From Halomonas sp. KG2 (GTDB lineage: Bacteria > Pseudomonadota > Gammaproteobacteria > Pseudomonadales > Halomonadaceae): 64,000 nucleotides of DNA. Below, one piece after another: positions 56,056 through 64,000 of the stretch; within the stretch, counting starts at the first letter, position 1; each line of letters opens with the position of its first letter. Both the position numbers and the translations under genes were made by a program. Location: the NCBI GenBank assembly GCA_030440445.1, contig CP098528.1:1302001-1366000 (forward strand). Direction: 5' to 3'. The notes beneath the pieces were generated by a model, which made no database searches, had not been told where the DNA came from, and saw only the letters and a list, made by a program, of their open reading frames with translations.

Positions 56056-58581
56056 CTAGCCTGGCATGCTCGCTAGTGGCCATCGCATATTAGAGCGCAC
56101 ATAATTAAGCAGATTTGTCATACCTGTGTAGCGGTTAGCCCCACTACTATTGGTCACCATAATGACAGTAGCCACATAGTTGCCCCCGGGCATTTTTGAA
56201 ATGGTCATGAGGTTACGGGTTGTATTACCCAATGGGCTGGAACTAACACTTCCTGTTTTGCCGCCGATCACATTGCCATCTTGCTCAACAAAAAAATCAT
56301 GTGCTGAGTGAGTCACCTCAACTGTTCGCGGGTCTGGCCCTGTGATAGTTATCGTGCGTGTAAGCGCACCCCAACGCGATAGCAACTCTGGATACGACAC
56401 GACTGATGCACAGAGACGCCCCATGTCCTCGGCAGTAGTTACCATCTCAGTCTCAGCCAGACCTGATGGATTTGTAAAATTCGAGTTGAGCATGCCTAGC
56501 TTTTTCGCTTTAGCATTCATCTCTTCGACAAATCTGGCTACAGGATCACCTGACGCACCATCTAGCAGTAGTGTGCCAATCACGCGTGCGATAACGGTGG
56601 TTGTGACGTTGCTGCTCGGCAGCATCATGTTATAAATGGCGTCTTCGTACGTGAACACGTCGCCCGCATTAATGTTATTACCACTACCCCCAGTCTCATC
56701 GCCAGATTGCATCTCGATTGTAGCTTGCAGATCACTAATATTATCGAGCATGACCATGCACGTGAGCACTTTAGTCATTGATGCGGGGTAAAGTATCTGC
56801 TGATGCCCATGAAGAAATAACGGCTGCATGTTTGAGTAGTCGCTGATTTTTGAGGGTGAACTAGGGGCGCTGATCAAGTACGACACGGCTCCTGTGGCGT
56901 TCAGCAGCTCACTATTGCCGAGAACTTTACGCCGCCATGTGTCGCCATAAGCATCTGCAGCCCATTGACCAGCCACCCCTATTTCGTCGGGGGATAATGC
57001 ACGACCAATTACACCAAAACGCCCATAGCTACGGCCAGACTGATTCGAACTGCCGCCCGTCCCCATAAGCACGGTGTTGCCTTGATAGATGACAGGAGGG
57101 CGAGTGAATGTGTCGATTAGCTCACCGTTCAGCCAGTATTCAGATTGGCCAGGGCCATCACGGAAAACGACTACAGCCGATACAGGCAGGCCACGTTGTG
57201 CATTTCCGCCACGTGGGTAACCATCAACTCCAGCACCCTCGGTTATTCCTTCCACCCAAATTCCAACCGACTCATTATTTATCGCTTGAACGAAACCGTC
57301 ATACACGCCGTTTATGACGCACTGCACACGCCCCGGTTGACCTGATGAGTGCTGCCAAAACAGCGTTCGATTGCCTGTTTGCTCACCATCCATCAGAGCT
57401 GAGGCGAAAACCGTAAAATCCCCAGACTCAGGCAAAAGAGGCTTGCTGGCGGTAAAGTAGCGGCGGCCAGGTGTTGATGCACTTTGCCCCGGTAAAACCC
57501 TGCCATCAGTCCGAACCGCGTCAACATCACCAGAAATATAGCCGTCTCCCACCAGCGCCTTGACCAGTGGGAATGGCTGGCCTGCCACCGGTGCGGATGA
57601 CATAAACACAGGGTTCGTGAAGTCAAAAATATCAGCCGCAGTTTGCTCATCGAGCAGTGACAGTAGGTCTCGATAACCGGTCCGCTCTAGCCGCTGTAAC
57701 TGCCTGCGTTGATCAACACGCTCTACTCGAAGTTCTGATGCAAAAAAGTCAAACCCTTCGCCAGTAAACTCAAAAAAGGGTATCGCATAGACAGCCGCAG
57801 CAGGGGCTTCTATATCAGCACCAGATCCCGCAGTACCGAATGTGAATGACGCTCGAAACGATGTAGTAGCAACAGCATCAGCAGTTTCGATATATATCGT
57901 TTCGGGGGTTTCAGCGAGCCGCACTCTACCCGCCGAGAACCACGCGACGCCCGCGCGTAGTAGGCCATTACCGTTAGCGACTTCAGATGCAGGGAGCCCC
58001 GTCAAAATAGAGACCTCAATCAATGCGCCAGCATTGACAGACAGGCTCAATGCCGCTCGCCGTGCTACGAGCGATGGTGCTGTAAGCCTAAATGTTATTC
58101 CTGACGCACCAACGATTCTGTCAGCGTATCGAAGCGGGGGGCGGTTCTCAGGGCCTCCGTCGGCGAGTGATGTCGTGTAATCAATGTTCGCGTCGCCAAT
58201 GCGTCGCTCTACAAGCGCCCCCGGCGACATAGCCGTTATGTAGCCGCGCACAACGTCTTCAGTTGCAACGGGTTCATCTGCGATTCGGCGATGCTCAGTG
58301 CTACTAATCCTCTGATAGAGGGTTTTCGAAACCGCAGGATCAGGCGATTCAGCGTAAAAATATTGATCATCTTCTGCAACCAGCATGCCCGCCTCAAGCG
58401 TGGGAAAAACCTTTCCACCGGCGACTAGCAGCTCTTCACCTTTTTCTTCGACATAGTCAACTAATGCCGTTGCAAAGCTGTTAAGCGCCGCCATTTGTAA
58501 GTTGTGTTTTTCGAGTACTGCAGAGGTTTCGCCTTGCAAGAATCTGAAGTCATTGAAGTCGGGGATGAATGGCGCAGACAT
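56056..58581 (-). CDS. Tail fiber-like protein with C-terminal serine DD-peptidase (S11/PBP-type) domain
   Basis: An 841-residue last tail gene. Residues 1-150 are a phage-type N-terminal part; about 385-545 resemble a LamG/concanavalin-like lectin fold (DFTVFASALMDG, WLNGELID, GRFGVIGRALSPDE). Residues about 565-835 hold a complete peptidase S11 pattern: SMTK (Ser601, Lys604), SSN (656-658), NPSGL (704-708) and GGKTGS with KTG at 775-777, in the usual spacing. Such enzymes trim D-Ala from peptidoglycan stems. There is no signal peptide. It starts two bases after the preceding tail gene. Fiber position is inferred from order; catalytic activity is predicted from motifs. Confidence 0.88.
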   Translation of the reverse strand: MSAPFIPDFNDFRFLQGETSAVLEKHNLQMAALNSFATALVDYVEEKGEELLVAGGKVFPTLEAGMLVAEDDQYFYAESPDPAVSKTLYQRISSTEHRRIADEPVATEDVVRGYITAMSPGALVERRIGDANIDYTTSLADGGPENRPPLRYADRIVGASGITFRLTAPSLVARRAALSLSVNAGALIEVSILTGLPASEVANGNGLLRAGVAWFSAGRVRLAETPETIYIETADAVATTSFRASFTFGTAGSGADIEAPAAAVYAIPFFEFTGEGFDFFASELRVERVDQRRQLQRLERTGYRDLLSLLDEQTAADIFDFTNPVFMSSAPVAGQPFPLVKALVGDGYISGDVDAVRTDGRVLPGQSASTPGRRYFTASKPLLPESGDFTVFASALMDGEQTGNRTLFWQHSSGQPGRVQCVINGVYDGFVQAINNESVGIWVEGITEGAGVDGYPRGGNAQRGLPVSAVVVFRDGPGQSEYWLNGELIDTFTRPPVIYQGNTVLMGTGGSSNQSGRSYGRFGVIGRALSPDEIGVAGQWAADAYGDTWRRKVLGNSELLNATGAVSYLISAPSSPSKISDYSNMQPLFLHGHQQILYPASMTKVLTCMVMLDNISDLQATIEMQSGDETGGSGNNINAGDVFTYEDAIYNMMLPSSNVTTTVIARVIGTLLLDGASGDPVARFVEEMNAKAKKLGMLNSNFTNPSGLAETEMVTTAEDMGRLCASVVSYPELLSRWGALTRTITITGPDPRTVEVTHSAHDFFVEQDGNVIGGKTGSVSSSPLGNTTRNLMTISKMPGGNYVATVIMVTNSSGANRYTGMTNLLNYVRSNMRWPLASMPG

Positions 58582-58583
58582 GG

Positions 58584-59408
58584 TTAAACTTCCTCAAAGG
58601 ATAATGGTGATTGCCAGTTTTCGACGGCGGAGTGGGCGTGCCCATAGCGCTCGCTCCGTCTTGCAACAAAGGCGTGCTCCGCTTCTAGGAATCCGCCCCA
58701 GGTGGGGTAAACAGAAACGTAGATATCTTGCCGTTTGCCGACGCGCAGCAGTGATCTCCCCAGCTGAGCCATACCTGCCCGGTCGAGGTGATCAAGATTT
58801 ACGGTAAGCAGTCTGGCCGAACCATCGCCAGTCGTGCGTAGTGACAAGCCTTCGGTGCGCTGATGCTCTGCAAAGTCCAGCCACTCCAATTTCAGGCCAT
58901 AGCTGCCATTAAACTTTGGCGAGTATGCTGCACCTGCAAAAATTCGATTTACTTGCAGGTAGCCAGATTCGTTGCTGGGGTCAGTGATGGTGATACGGTA
59001 GGAGTCTGCAATACGCTCATCTGTCCACGTATCTGATCGCGCTTGCGGTATCCCCGTAATGTCAAGACCGCCCCAAGGGTCGATGCCAGCCCGCCAAATC
59101 CCCAAGGGAATCAGTCCTGAGGCGAATTCATCGCCAGAGTCGTAAACAACACGTCCATCAAGCAGAAACTCAATGCGCACACGCCCCTGGACACTCAGGT
59201 TGTGATCGTAAACAGCTACACCACTGATCGGGCGTGGCCCCGGCAGCGTGGCGGTTATGACCTGCTGCGATGTGTCAGTAGAGCGCCAGACGTACGAGCG
59301 GCCACTGCGCTGGGTATAAGCAATAGGCAACGCCTGGCTTGTTGCGCTGAGCGTCGCTTGGTCGTGTAGGTTTTCAATGATCAGCCGCATGTTTGCGTTG
59401 GCACTCAT
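58584..59408 (-). CDS. Phage tail protein, unknown family
   Basis: About 274 residues, mainly beta, without signal peptide. A stretch near residues 30-100 (YVWRSTDTSQQ, ISGVAVYDHNLS) resembles a discoidin-like carbohydrate-binding fold. The start at 59408 overlaps the preceding stop as ATGA. It lies between the hub-like protein and the fiber, which suggests a tail-tip or fiber-connector role. Confidence 0.75.
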   Translation of the reverse strand: MSANANMRLIIENLHDQATLSATSQALPIAYTQRSGRSYVWRSTDTSQQVITATLPGPRPISGVAVYDHNLSVQGRVRIEFLLDGRVVYDSGDEFASGLIPLGIWRAGIDPWGGLDITGIPQARSDTWTDERIADSYRITITDPSNESGYLQVNRIFAGAAYSPKFNGSYGLKLEWLDFAEHQRTEGLSLRTTGDGSARLLTVNLDHLDRAGMAQLGRSLLRVGKRQDIYVSVYPTWGGFLEAEHAFVARRSERYGHAHSAVENWQSPLSFEEV

Positions 59409-60757
59409 ACCCACACCTCCAGCGCGGTTGTGGAGCGGGTTGGTGAGCGGGCGATGCTGACGATACGGCCCACACGGCCTGCTAGGCGTGGGTGATCCAC
59501 TGCGATGGCTTGGCCGATCTCAACTGGCGGCAAGAACGCCTCGATGCGCCATAGCTCACGGCGTACCGAGCGCAGTGCCAGCAGGCGATCGCGCTCTGTT
59601 GCAGCATCTGCGGCGTCTTGAATCACGCTGTCGCGCTCCGCGTTTTCAGCCAGTGGGTAGCCATCTACCGTCTGAGTAGCGCGGCTTTCTTGAAACTCAC
59701 GGCGCAGGCGTGACGCCAGAGCTGGCGTTTCGTCATCAACTACGGCAGCAACAGTAGTCAGTGGTGCCAGGTTACGGCCCCAACGCAGTGTTAAGCCGCG
59801 CCAAGGGGATTCGGTCTCAGAGAGGCTGATTTGGTCATAGACAATGTCATCAGCGAACAGCATGAGTTCTGCTGTATCAGCGGCTTTGTGCTGCCTTACT
59901 ATCAGCTCGCCAAGGGCATTGATGTACCAGTACGCGCCTAGTCCAGCACATAGGTCGCTCAGAATCTGGCTGCCGGTTGTTGCGCCGCTGTAGTGCAGGC
60001 CCACCAGGTAGCCGGGTAGATCAATATCACCGACTGTGATGCCGTAATGATCGGCCACCCATGTCGCGACCAAGGCGGGCGTTTTGTGGGGCTCTTCGAT
60101 GTCTACTGTGATGGTGCCGACCAGCGGCGCTGCTAGCTCAACCGAGCCTGCCGTGGCATCGGTCGTATGCGATACCAAATTTCCGTTATCTTTGGCACTG
60201 ATAGCGGTAACCGGTAGATAAGACGCTCGATAGGTCAGCGTTTCAGTTGCAACGCGATAGGCAGGTGCATTAAACACGTAGCCGAGTACCAGCGGCACAG
60301 CGCCTGCCTCATCAGGTAGCTCGCCGGTATCGATCTGCTCATCGAGCACGCTGCTTTCGTCGCTCATCAAGAACGTCAGCACGCCGCGCTTGGCTTCTGA
60401 AATGCCGTCGTTGCGGCCCCGCGCAAGCAAGCGGAAATCATCCAAAGACCAGTCGGGGCCACCTAGATACAGTCGTATTGGGTGTCCCTGCCAGGCACGC
60501 TGTGCCCAGTGGGTAATCTCACCGTCATCTATTAGCGATAGTTCGCCAAAGCCAATTAGCCCATCGATACGCGTTGAGATATCGACAGCGGATGCCAGCA
60601 GGTCGTCATAAATGCGGTTTGGTGCGCTATCCGAAGGTTTGGAGATGTACGGGGCGTTGGCAACGTACTCAACGCCGTCGGCGTGGTGCAGTTCAACAAG
60701 CAGCACGCGAGGGGCGCTCAGGTCTGCTAACCAGTTTTCGTATTGAGCATCGGTCAT
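59405..60757 (-). CDS. Phage tail hub/tip-like protein
   Basis: A 450-residue protein directly after the tape measure gene, with an ATGA overlap. The first 150 residues (GHPIRLYLGGPDWSLDDFRLLARG) follow a pattern common in tail proteins of transposable siphoviruses; the rest is beta-rich. Position after the tape measure fits a distal tail or hub protein. Exact family not determined. Confidence 0.78.
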   Translation of the reverse strand: MTDAQYENWLADLSAPRVLLVELHHADGVEYVANAPYISKPSDSAPNRIYDDLLASAVDISTRIDGLIGFGELSLIDDGEITHWAQRAWQGHPIRLYLGGPDWSLDDFRLLARGRNDGISEAKRGVLTFLMSDESSVLDEQIDTGELPDEAGAVPLVLGYVFNAPAYRVATETLTYRASYLPVTAISAKDNGNLVSHTTDATAGSVELAAPLVGTITVDIEEPHKTPALVATWVADHYGITVGDIDLPGYLVGLHYSGATTGSQILSDLCAGLGAYWYINALGELIVRQHKAADTAELMLFADDIVYDQISLSETESPWRGLTLRWGRNLAPLTTVAAVVDDETPALASRLRREFQESRATQTVDGYPLAENAERDSVIQDAADAATERDRLLALRSVRRELWRIEAFLPPVEIGQAIAVDHPRLAGRVGRIVSIARSPTRSTTALEVWV

Positions 60758-63700
60758 AGCACACGCCCCTTAATGCGCGAGGCGCGTGTTGCGGCGCGCT
60801 GCTCTTCAAGTTGCGCCTGGCGTTGACGTTCCGCGACCTGAGCACTACTGGCGACGGCATTTGCTGTGCCATGGGTGTTGTCGCTGATGCGCTCTAGTAA
60901 CCGGCTGAGATCGGCGCGCAACTGCTGGTTTTCGCGCTTGAGGTCGCGCAGGGTTTCGACGATATCGTTGCTATTTAACGCTGGGAATTGCGGGAACGCT
61001 GGCAGTTCGGCGCGTACGCCGAGCGAGCCGTCAGAGTGCCGTTTAAGTGGCATAATCGCTTCAGGGCCTGCTTCGCCCATCAGCCCCATTGCAAACGAGG
61101 TAGGTTCATCAACCACTGAGTTTGTAAACACGCCGCCTTTGGCAAAGCGAAGGTGCGATTGCCACAGATCCCAATAATTGATGCCCTGTGCATCAACACG
61201 ATCATCACCGGATACACCCACGTTTGCCGCATCACGCTCATTGAATGCAGCTTGTGATGCGTGCCGCGCAGCGAGTGCGAGCGTACGCGCAACGCCCCGG
61301 TAATGGCCTGGGTCCATTGACTCAACCGTATCTCGCAGCGCGCCGTATTCGCTGCTTTGCAGCAGCCCGTCATCGCCTGCATAGCGTTCAATGAGCTTGG
61401 ATATTTCGCCAATTTCCTGGCCACCCAGGCCGATGGCATCAACCCCTTGCTGAGCGCGCCCGATGGCGTCAACGGACTGGGCCATGTGACTACTTGCTGC
61501 AGCAGTGTACTGAGACGCGGTGCGCTCATTGCTAACGCGATCACGCTCGGCTTGCTCAGCAGCAGCGCGCTCTTCTTCAATGCGGGCGATGTCATCTTGA
61601 GCAACTCCTAGCGCGATGATGGCATCGCGTAAGCTGACCATGGTGCTGTTCAAGCCCACGAACTGATCCGTGGTGCGGGTCATTTCGCCGACTAAGCCAT
61701 TAAGCTCGCGCAGTTGGTCGCGTGCCTGTTTTTCTAGCGAGTCGGTGTTGGCTTCAGTGCCTTGACTAGCGCCATAAACTTGCTTGAGTGCAGCCTCAAT
61801 GGTCATGTCGCCATCGGCTACGCTTGCCATTAGCGACTTGATTTCACTGTCGGTCGCTTTGCCTTCTAGTGCATCAAAGAGGGCAGTGCGGATCTCATCC
61901 GCTAAATACTGCTCTGCGTTGATGGCGGCAGGCAGCCCGGCTATCGCGTCATAAACGTCTTGCTGGATACGCTGACCCGCTGCGGAGCTAGCGTTGTAGT
62001 CGCGGTTGGCGTCTAGCACCTGCTGTGCATATTGAGTGATGTTTTGCAGGGCGTTTCGGTCGCCGTTTTCTGCGAGTACTAGCTGGCGAGCGAGCTGTTC
62101 TTGCGCCGTGGCTAAGTTATTTTCTGGCGTGCCGCTAGTGGCGAGTTGCTGATCAAGCCAGGTGCCGACATTTGCCAGCGACTGGTTGAGCTGGTCACGA
62201 ACGCGGGTTAGCTCGCGCTGGTAGTTGCGCGCCGCTTGCGTTGCGTTTTGCTGTGCCGCGATCTCATCTTGAATTGCCCAAATGCGCTCTTGGGTGGGGC
62301 GCAGTGACTCATCGATTGTGGCGAGTTCGCGCTCACGCTCAAGGATCAGGGCAGTTTCGGAGTCGCCTAACAGACCCAGTAAGGTGATCTGCTGGTCGAA
62401 GGCCAGGCGGTCAAACACTTCGTAAGCGCGGCGCACTTGATCTTCAGCAGTCGAGACAGCATCGCGTGCGGCACTTAGCTCTGCTGTAAAATCACGTACG
62501 TCGGTTTCGGTTTGGCCGAGCATGTCCTGTAATTGGGCAAAGCCGTTGCTCAACTGCAACAGCTGAACGTAGTTGCGTCCGCCCGCGTCAGTGTTCTGGT
62601 CTTGCGCTTCTACCAGGGCACGGAATCCCGCTTCATTCTGTGGTAGGGCTAGCCCCATCGCATTGAGCGACGCAGTTAGATCCGCTTGTAGGGCCGCTGC
62701 GCGTTCGGTATCACTGAAATAGCGCTGAAAATACTGGTCTTGCAGCGACGCTAAGTTTTGTACGCCGCCCGCGTATTGAGCCATGTTGTCAGCAGCGCGA
62801 AGAGCACTGGATGACGTGACGTCAAATTGAAGGTTTAAGCGTTTTGACGAGGCGCTCATCACGCTCATTGCACCCGATGCTTGTTCGATGCGTGCTGCCA
62901 ATTCTTCCGCGCCCAGGTTGCCCCACGCCGCCGTAATATCGTGCCCAGCAGCCTCAAGAATCTTGAGAGACCGATCAACAAGCTGGCCCTGGATTAGCCG
63001 GGCGACGCTGCCACTGCCAACGCGGAAATCCTCGGCAGCTCGGGTCATCGCATCAAACTCAACAGGTGAGCGCGCAAGGGTGGCCAGCATGTTATCCAAC
63101 GCTGCGCTAGTAGTTGCTAGCTCGCCTGCCCAATCTTGATTGCCGGCACTAGTGCCCCGCTCTAAGCGCTGCGCGCGGGTAAACCCAATGCGCCCAAATG
63201 CAGATTCTTGCGGGTATTCGCGTACACCGTCACCGGTGCCAAACTCACCGTAAAAAGGTGTTTTCTTACCACCGAATAAGCTACCGATCGCTTTCGTGAT
63301 ACCGCCACCCAGCAATGAATCGATGGCGAGGCCGCCAGCGATCCAGGGCATCGCGGCACTGACGCCTGCGGTGATGCTGCTCATAATGCCCGTAGAGGCA
63401 ACGCCGCCAGTGACCGCGTTTCCATACAAACCACCCGCCGCCAGGCCAGTACTGGCCCCCGAGTAGAGGCCGCCTGCCGCAGCAGCGGTAGATCCTCCGC
63501 CGATACCCAATAAAGACTTACCGCCATTGATCAGGCTACCGATGCCATTGAAGCCACCGCCAGCACCACCGCCTGCGCCGCCGTTCAAACCCATGCTGGT
63601 GGCCAACTGCACGGTGATCGGGCGGGTGATGGCTATGTGCGCCATTTCTGCCAACGTTTGTGCCAGCGCTTTCTTCATCAGCTCGCCAGCATTTAGGCTG

Positions 63701-64000
63701 CCGTCGATCGCGCCTTCCCAGAGGCTGGCAAAACCATCATCCAGGCGGCGAAGGCCGTTTAGCCGCACCTCGTCCCACGCGCCTTCCATGGTGTACGCGG
63801 CTTTAACGGTTTTATCGGCTAAGTCGTCGGTGTCGCGCTGTGCAGCCTGGTAGTGCTCTTGTAGCAGCCCCATGGCCTGCATATACTCTTGTGCCGTCAT
63901 ACGGCCAGTGGCGAGGGCGAGATTAAGCACCCCCAGATCTTGCGCGTATTGGCGTGCCTCGCGGCGATTCGGCTGGATGCGGTCGAGCAGGGATTCGTAC
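60754..64000 (-). CDS. Tail tape measure protein, 5' end outside window
   Basis: At least 1080 codons; the frame stays open to the window edge, so the N terminus is missing. Visible parts are a long Gly/Ala-rich hydrophobic stretch (IGSLINGGKSLLGIGGG onward), extended coiled coils (LELERELATIDESL-type regions around the middle), and the C-terminal tape-measure motif GLMGEAGPEAIMPL. It sets tail length and leads DNA entry. The internal GTG at 63930 is not considered the start because codons upstream continue in sense. Confidence 0.92.
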   Translation of the reverse strand, partial: YESLLDRIQPNRREARQYAQDLGVLNLALATGRMTAQEYMQAMGLLQEHYQAAQRDTDDLADKTVKAAYTMEGAWDEVRLNGLRRLDDGFASLWEGAIDGSLNAGELMKKALAQTLAEMAHIAITRPITVQLATSMGLNGGAGGGAGGGFNGIGSLINGGKSLLGIGGGSTAAAAGGLYSGASTGLAAGGLYGNAVTGGVASTGIMSSITAGVSAAMPWIAGGLAIDSLLGGGITKAIGSLFGGKKTPFYGEFGTGDGVREYPQESAFGRIGFTRAQRLERGTSAGNQDWAGELATTSAALDNMLATLARSPVEFDAMTRAAEDFRVGSGSVARLIQGQLVDRSLKILEAAGHDITAAWGNLGAEELAARIEQASGAMSVMSASSKRLNLQFDVTSSSALRAADNMAQYAGGVQNLASLQDQYFQRYFSDTERAAALQADLTASLNAMGLALPQNEAGFRALVEAQDQNTDAGGRNYVQLLQLSNGFAQLQDMLGQTETDVRDFTAELSAARDAVSTAEDQVRRAYEVFDRLAFDQQITLLGLLGDSETALILERERELATIDESLRPTQERIWAIQDEIAAQQNATQAARNYQRELTRVRDQLNQSLANVGTWLDQQLATSGTPENNLATAQEQLARQLVLAENGDRNALQNITQYAQQVLDANRDYNASSAAGQRIQQDVYDAIAGLPAAINAEQYLADEIRTALFDALEGKATDSEIKSLMASVADGDMTIEAALKQVYGASQGTEANTDSLEKQARDQLRELNGLVGEMTRTTDQFVGLNSTMVSLRDAIIALGVAQDDIARIEEERAAAEQAERDRVSNERTASQYTAAASSHMAQSVDAIGRAQQGVDAIGLGGQEIGEISKLIERYAGDDGLLQSSEYGALRDTVESMDPGHYRGVARTLALAARHASQAAFNERDAANVGVSGDDRVDAQGINYWDLWQSHLRFAKGGVFTNSVVDEPTSFAMGLMGEAGPEAIMPLKRHSDGSLGVRAELPAFPQFPALNSNDIVETLRDLKRENQQLRADLSRLLERISDNTHGTANAVASSAQVAERQRQAQLEEQRAATRASRIKGRVL

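Larger units (their letters stand above)
53868..64000. mobile_element. Prophage, right-hand part, probably Mu-like (transposable)
   Basis: From the repeats near 53.87 kb to the window edge all genes are phage-type: tape measure, tail proteins, fiber, com, dam. The host-phage boundary carries three 22-bp repeats arranged like transposase sites of a Mu-type end, and com plus a methylase sit at that end, as com-mom do in Mu. Tail genes without sheath or baseplate wedge genes in view suggest a siphovirus-type tail like the D3112/B3 group. The other end, transposase and capsid genes lie outside the window, so the class is inferred. Confidence 0.75.

Noticed and set aside
63930..64000. GTG at 63930 as start of the tape measure gene
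   Set aside because: Sense codons continue upstream in frame to the window edge, and no ribosome site precedes it.

Overview
The window reads as chromosome of a halophilic gammaproteobacterium of the Halomonas type. This is an inference from gene content and order: monomeric NADP isocitrate dehydrogenase, a 1607-residue NAD glutamate dehydrogenase, fused rlmKL, class 2 pyrD, type II queF, and an N-degron block with both leucyl-transferases. About 53.8 kb is ordinary, densely packed core genome. The last 10 kb is the tail end of a prophage that runs off the right edge.

Layout. 0-2 kb: an NlpC/P60 lipoprotein and an MFS exporter. 1.8-7.7 kb: a nickel module, nikABCDE on the minus strand and nikR divergent on the plus strand, with a textbook NikR operator (GTATGA-N16-TCATAC) between them and slyD next door. 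8-11.5 kb: a SlyB-like lipoprotein and isocitrate lyase with a long repeat-bearing upstream region. 11-17.2 kb, minus strand: GNAT, roxA, purB, hflD, mnmA, nudJ, rluE. 17.5-24.9 kb: icd, then clpS-clpA facing infA-bpt-aat, which puts the adaptor, protease and both aminoacyl-transferases of the N-degron pathway together. 25-33.5 kb: ftsK, lolA, rarA (opposed to lolA), a degenerate hemerythrin, murI behind a possible 10-codon leader ORF, trmA. 33.7-48.6 kb: gdhB, pyrD, rmf, rlmKL, a glutaredoxin-like protein, a small WGR-type protein, pdxB, htpX, alaA, rbgA, msrB. 48.9-49.7 kb: a tRNA array of three Glu-Gly pairs under one strong promoter, interleaved with two 3'-half tRNA-Gly copies that carry a 17-nt insertion in the T loop. 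49.8-53.8 kb: an ABC-2 exporter pair, queF, a nitroreductase, a thioesterase-like gene and tRNA-Ser(GGA).

Prophage (about 53.87 kb to the edge, mostly minus strand). In transcription order: tape measure (5' end outside the window), two tail proteins, a large fiber-like protein, then a com-dam pair and a zinc-ribbon protein. At the host junction lie three 22-bp direct repeats, two abutting and one offset, arranged like transposase sites at a Mu-type phage end. I therefore infer a transposable, probably siphovirus-type prophage whose right end is here.

The two most interesting signals are in the prophage. First, the 841-residue fiber-like protein ends in a complete serine DD-peptidase domain (SMTK, SSN, KTG), so a virion protein appears to carry a penicillin-binding-protein-type catalytic domain. 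Second, a Com zinc-finger gene overlaps a D12-class adenine methylase gene whose GTG start and Shine-Dalgarno both lie inside a strong hairpin, the arrangement expected if Com switches on translation of the methylase as it does for mom in phage Mu.
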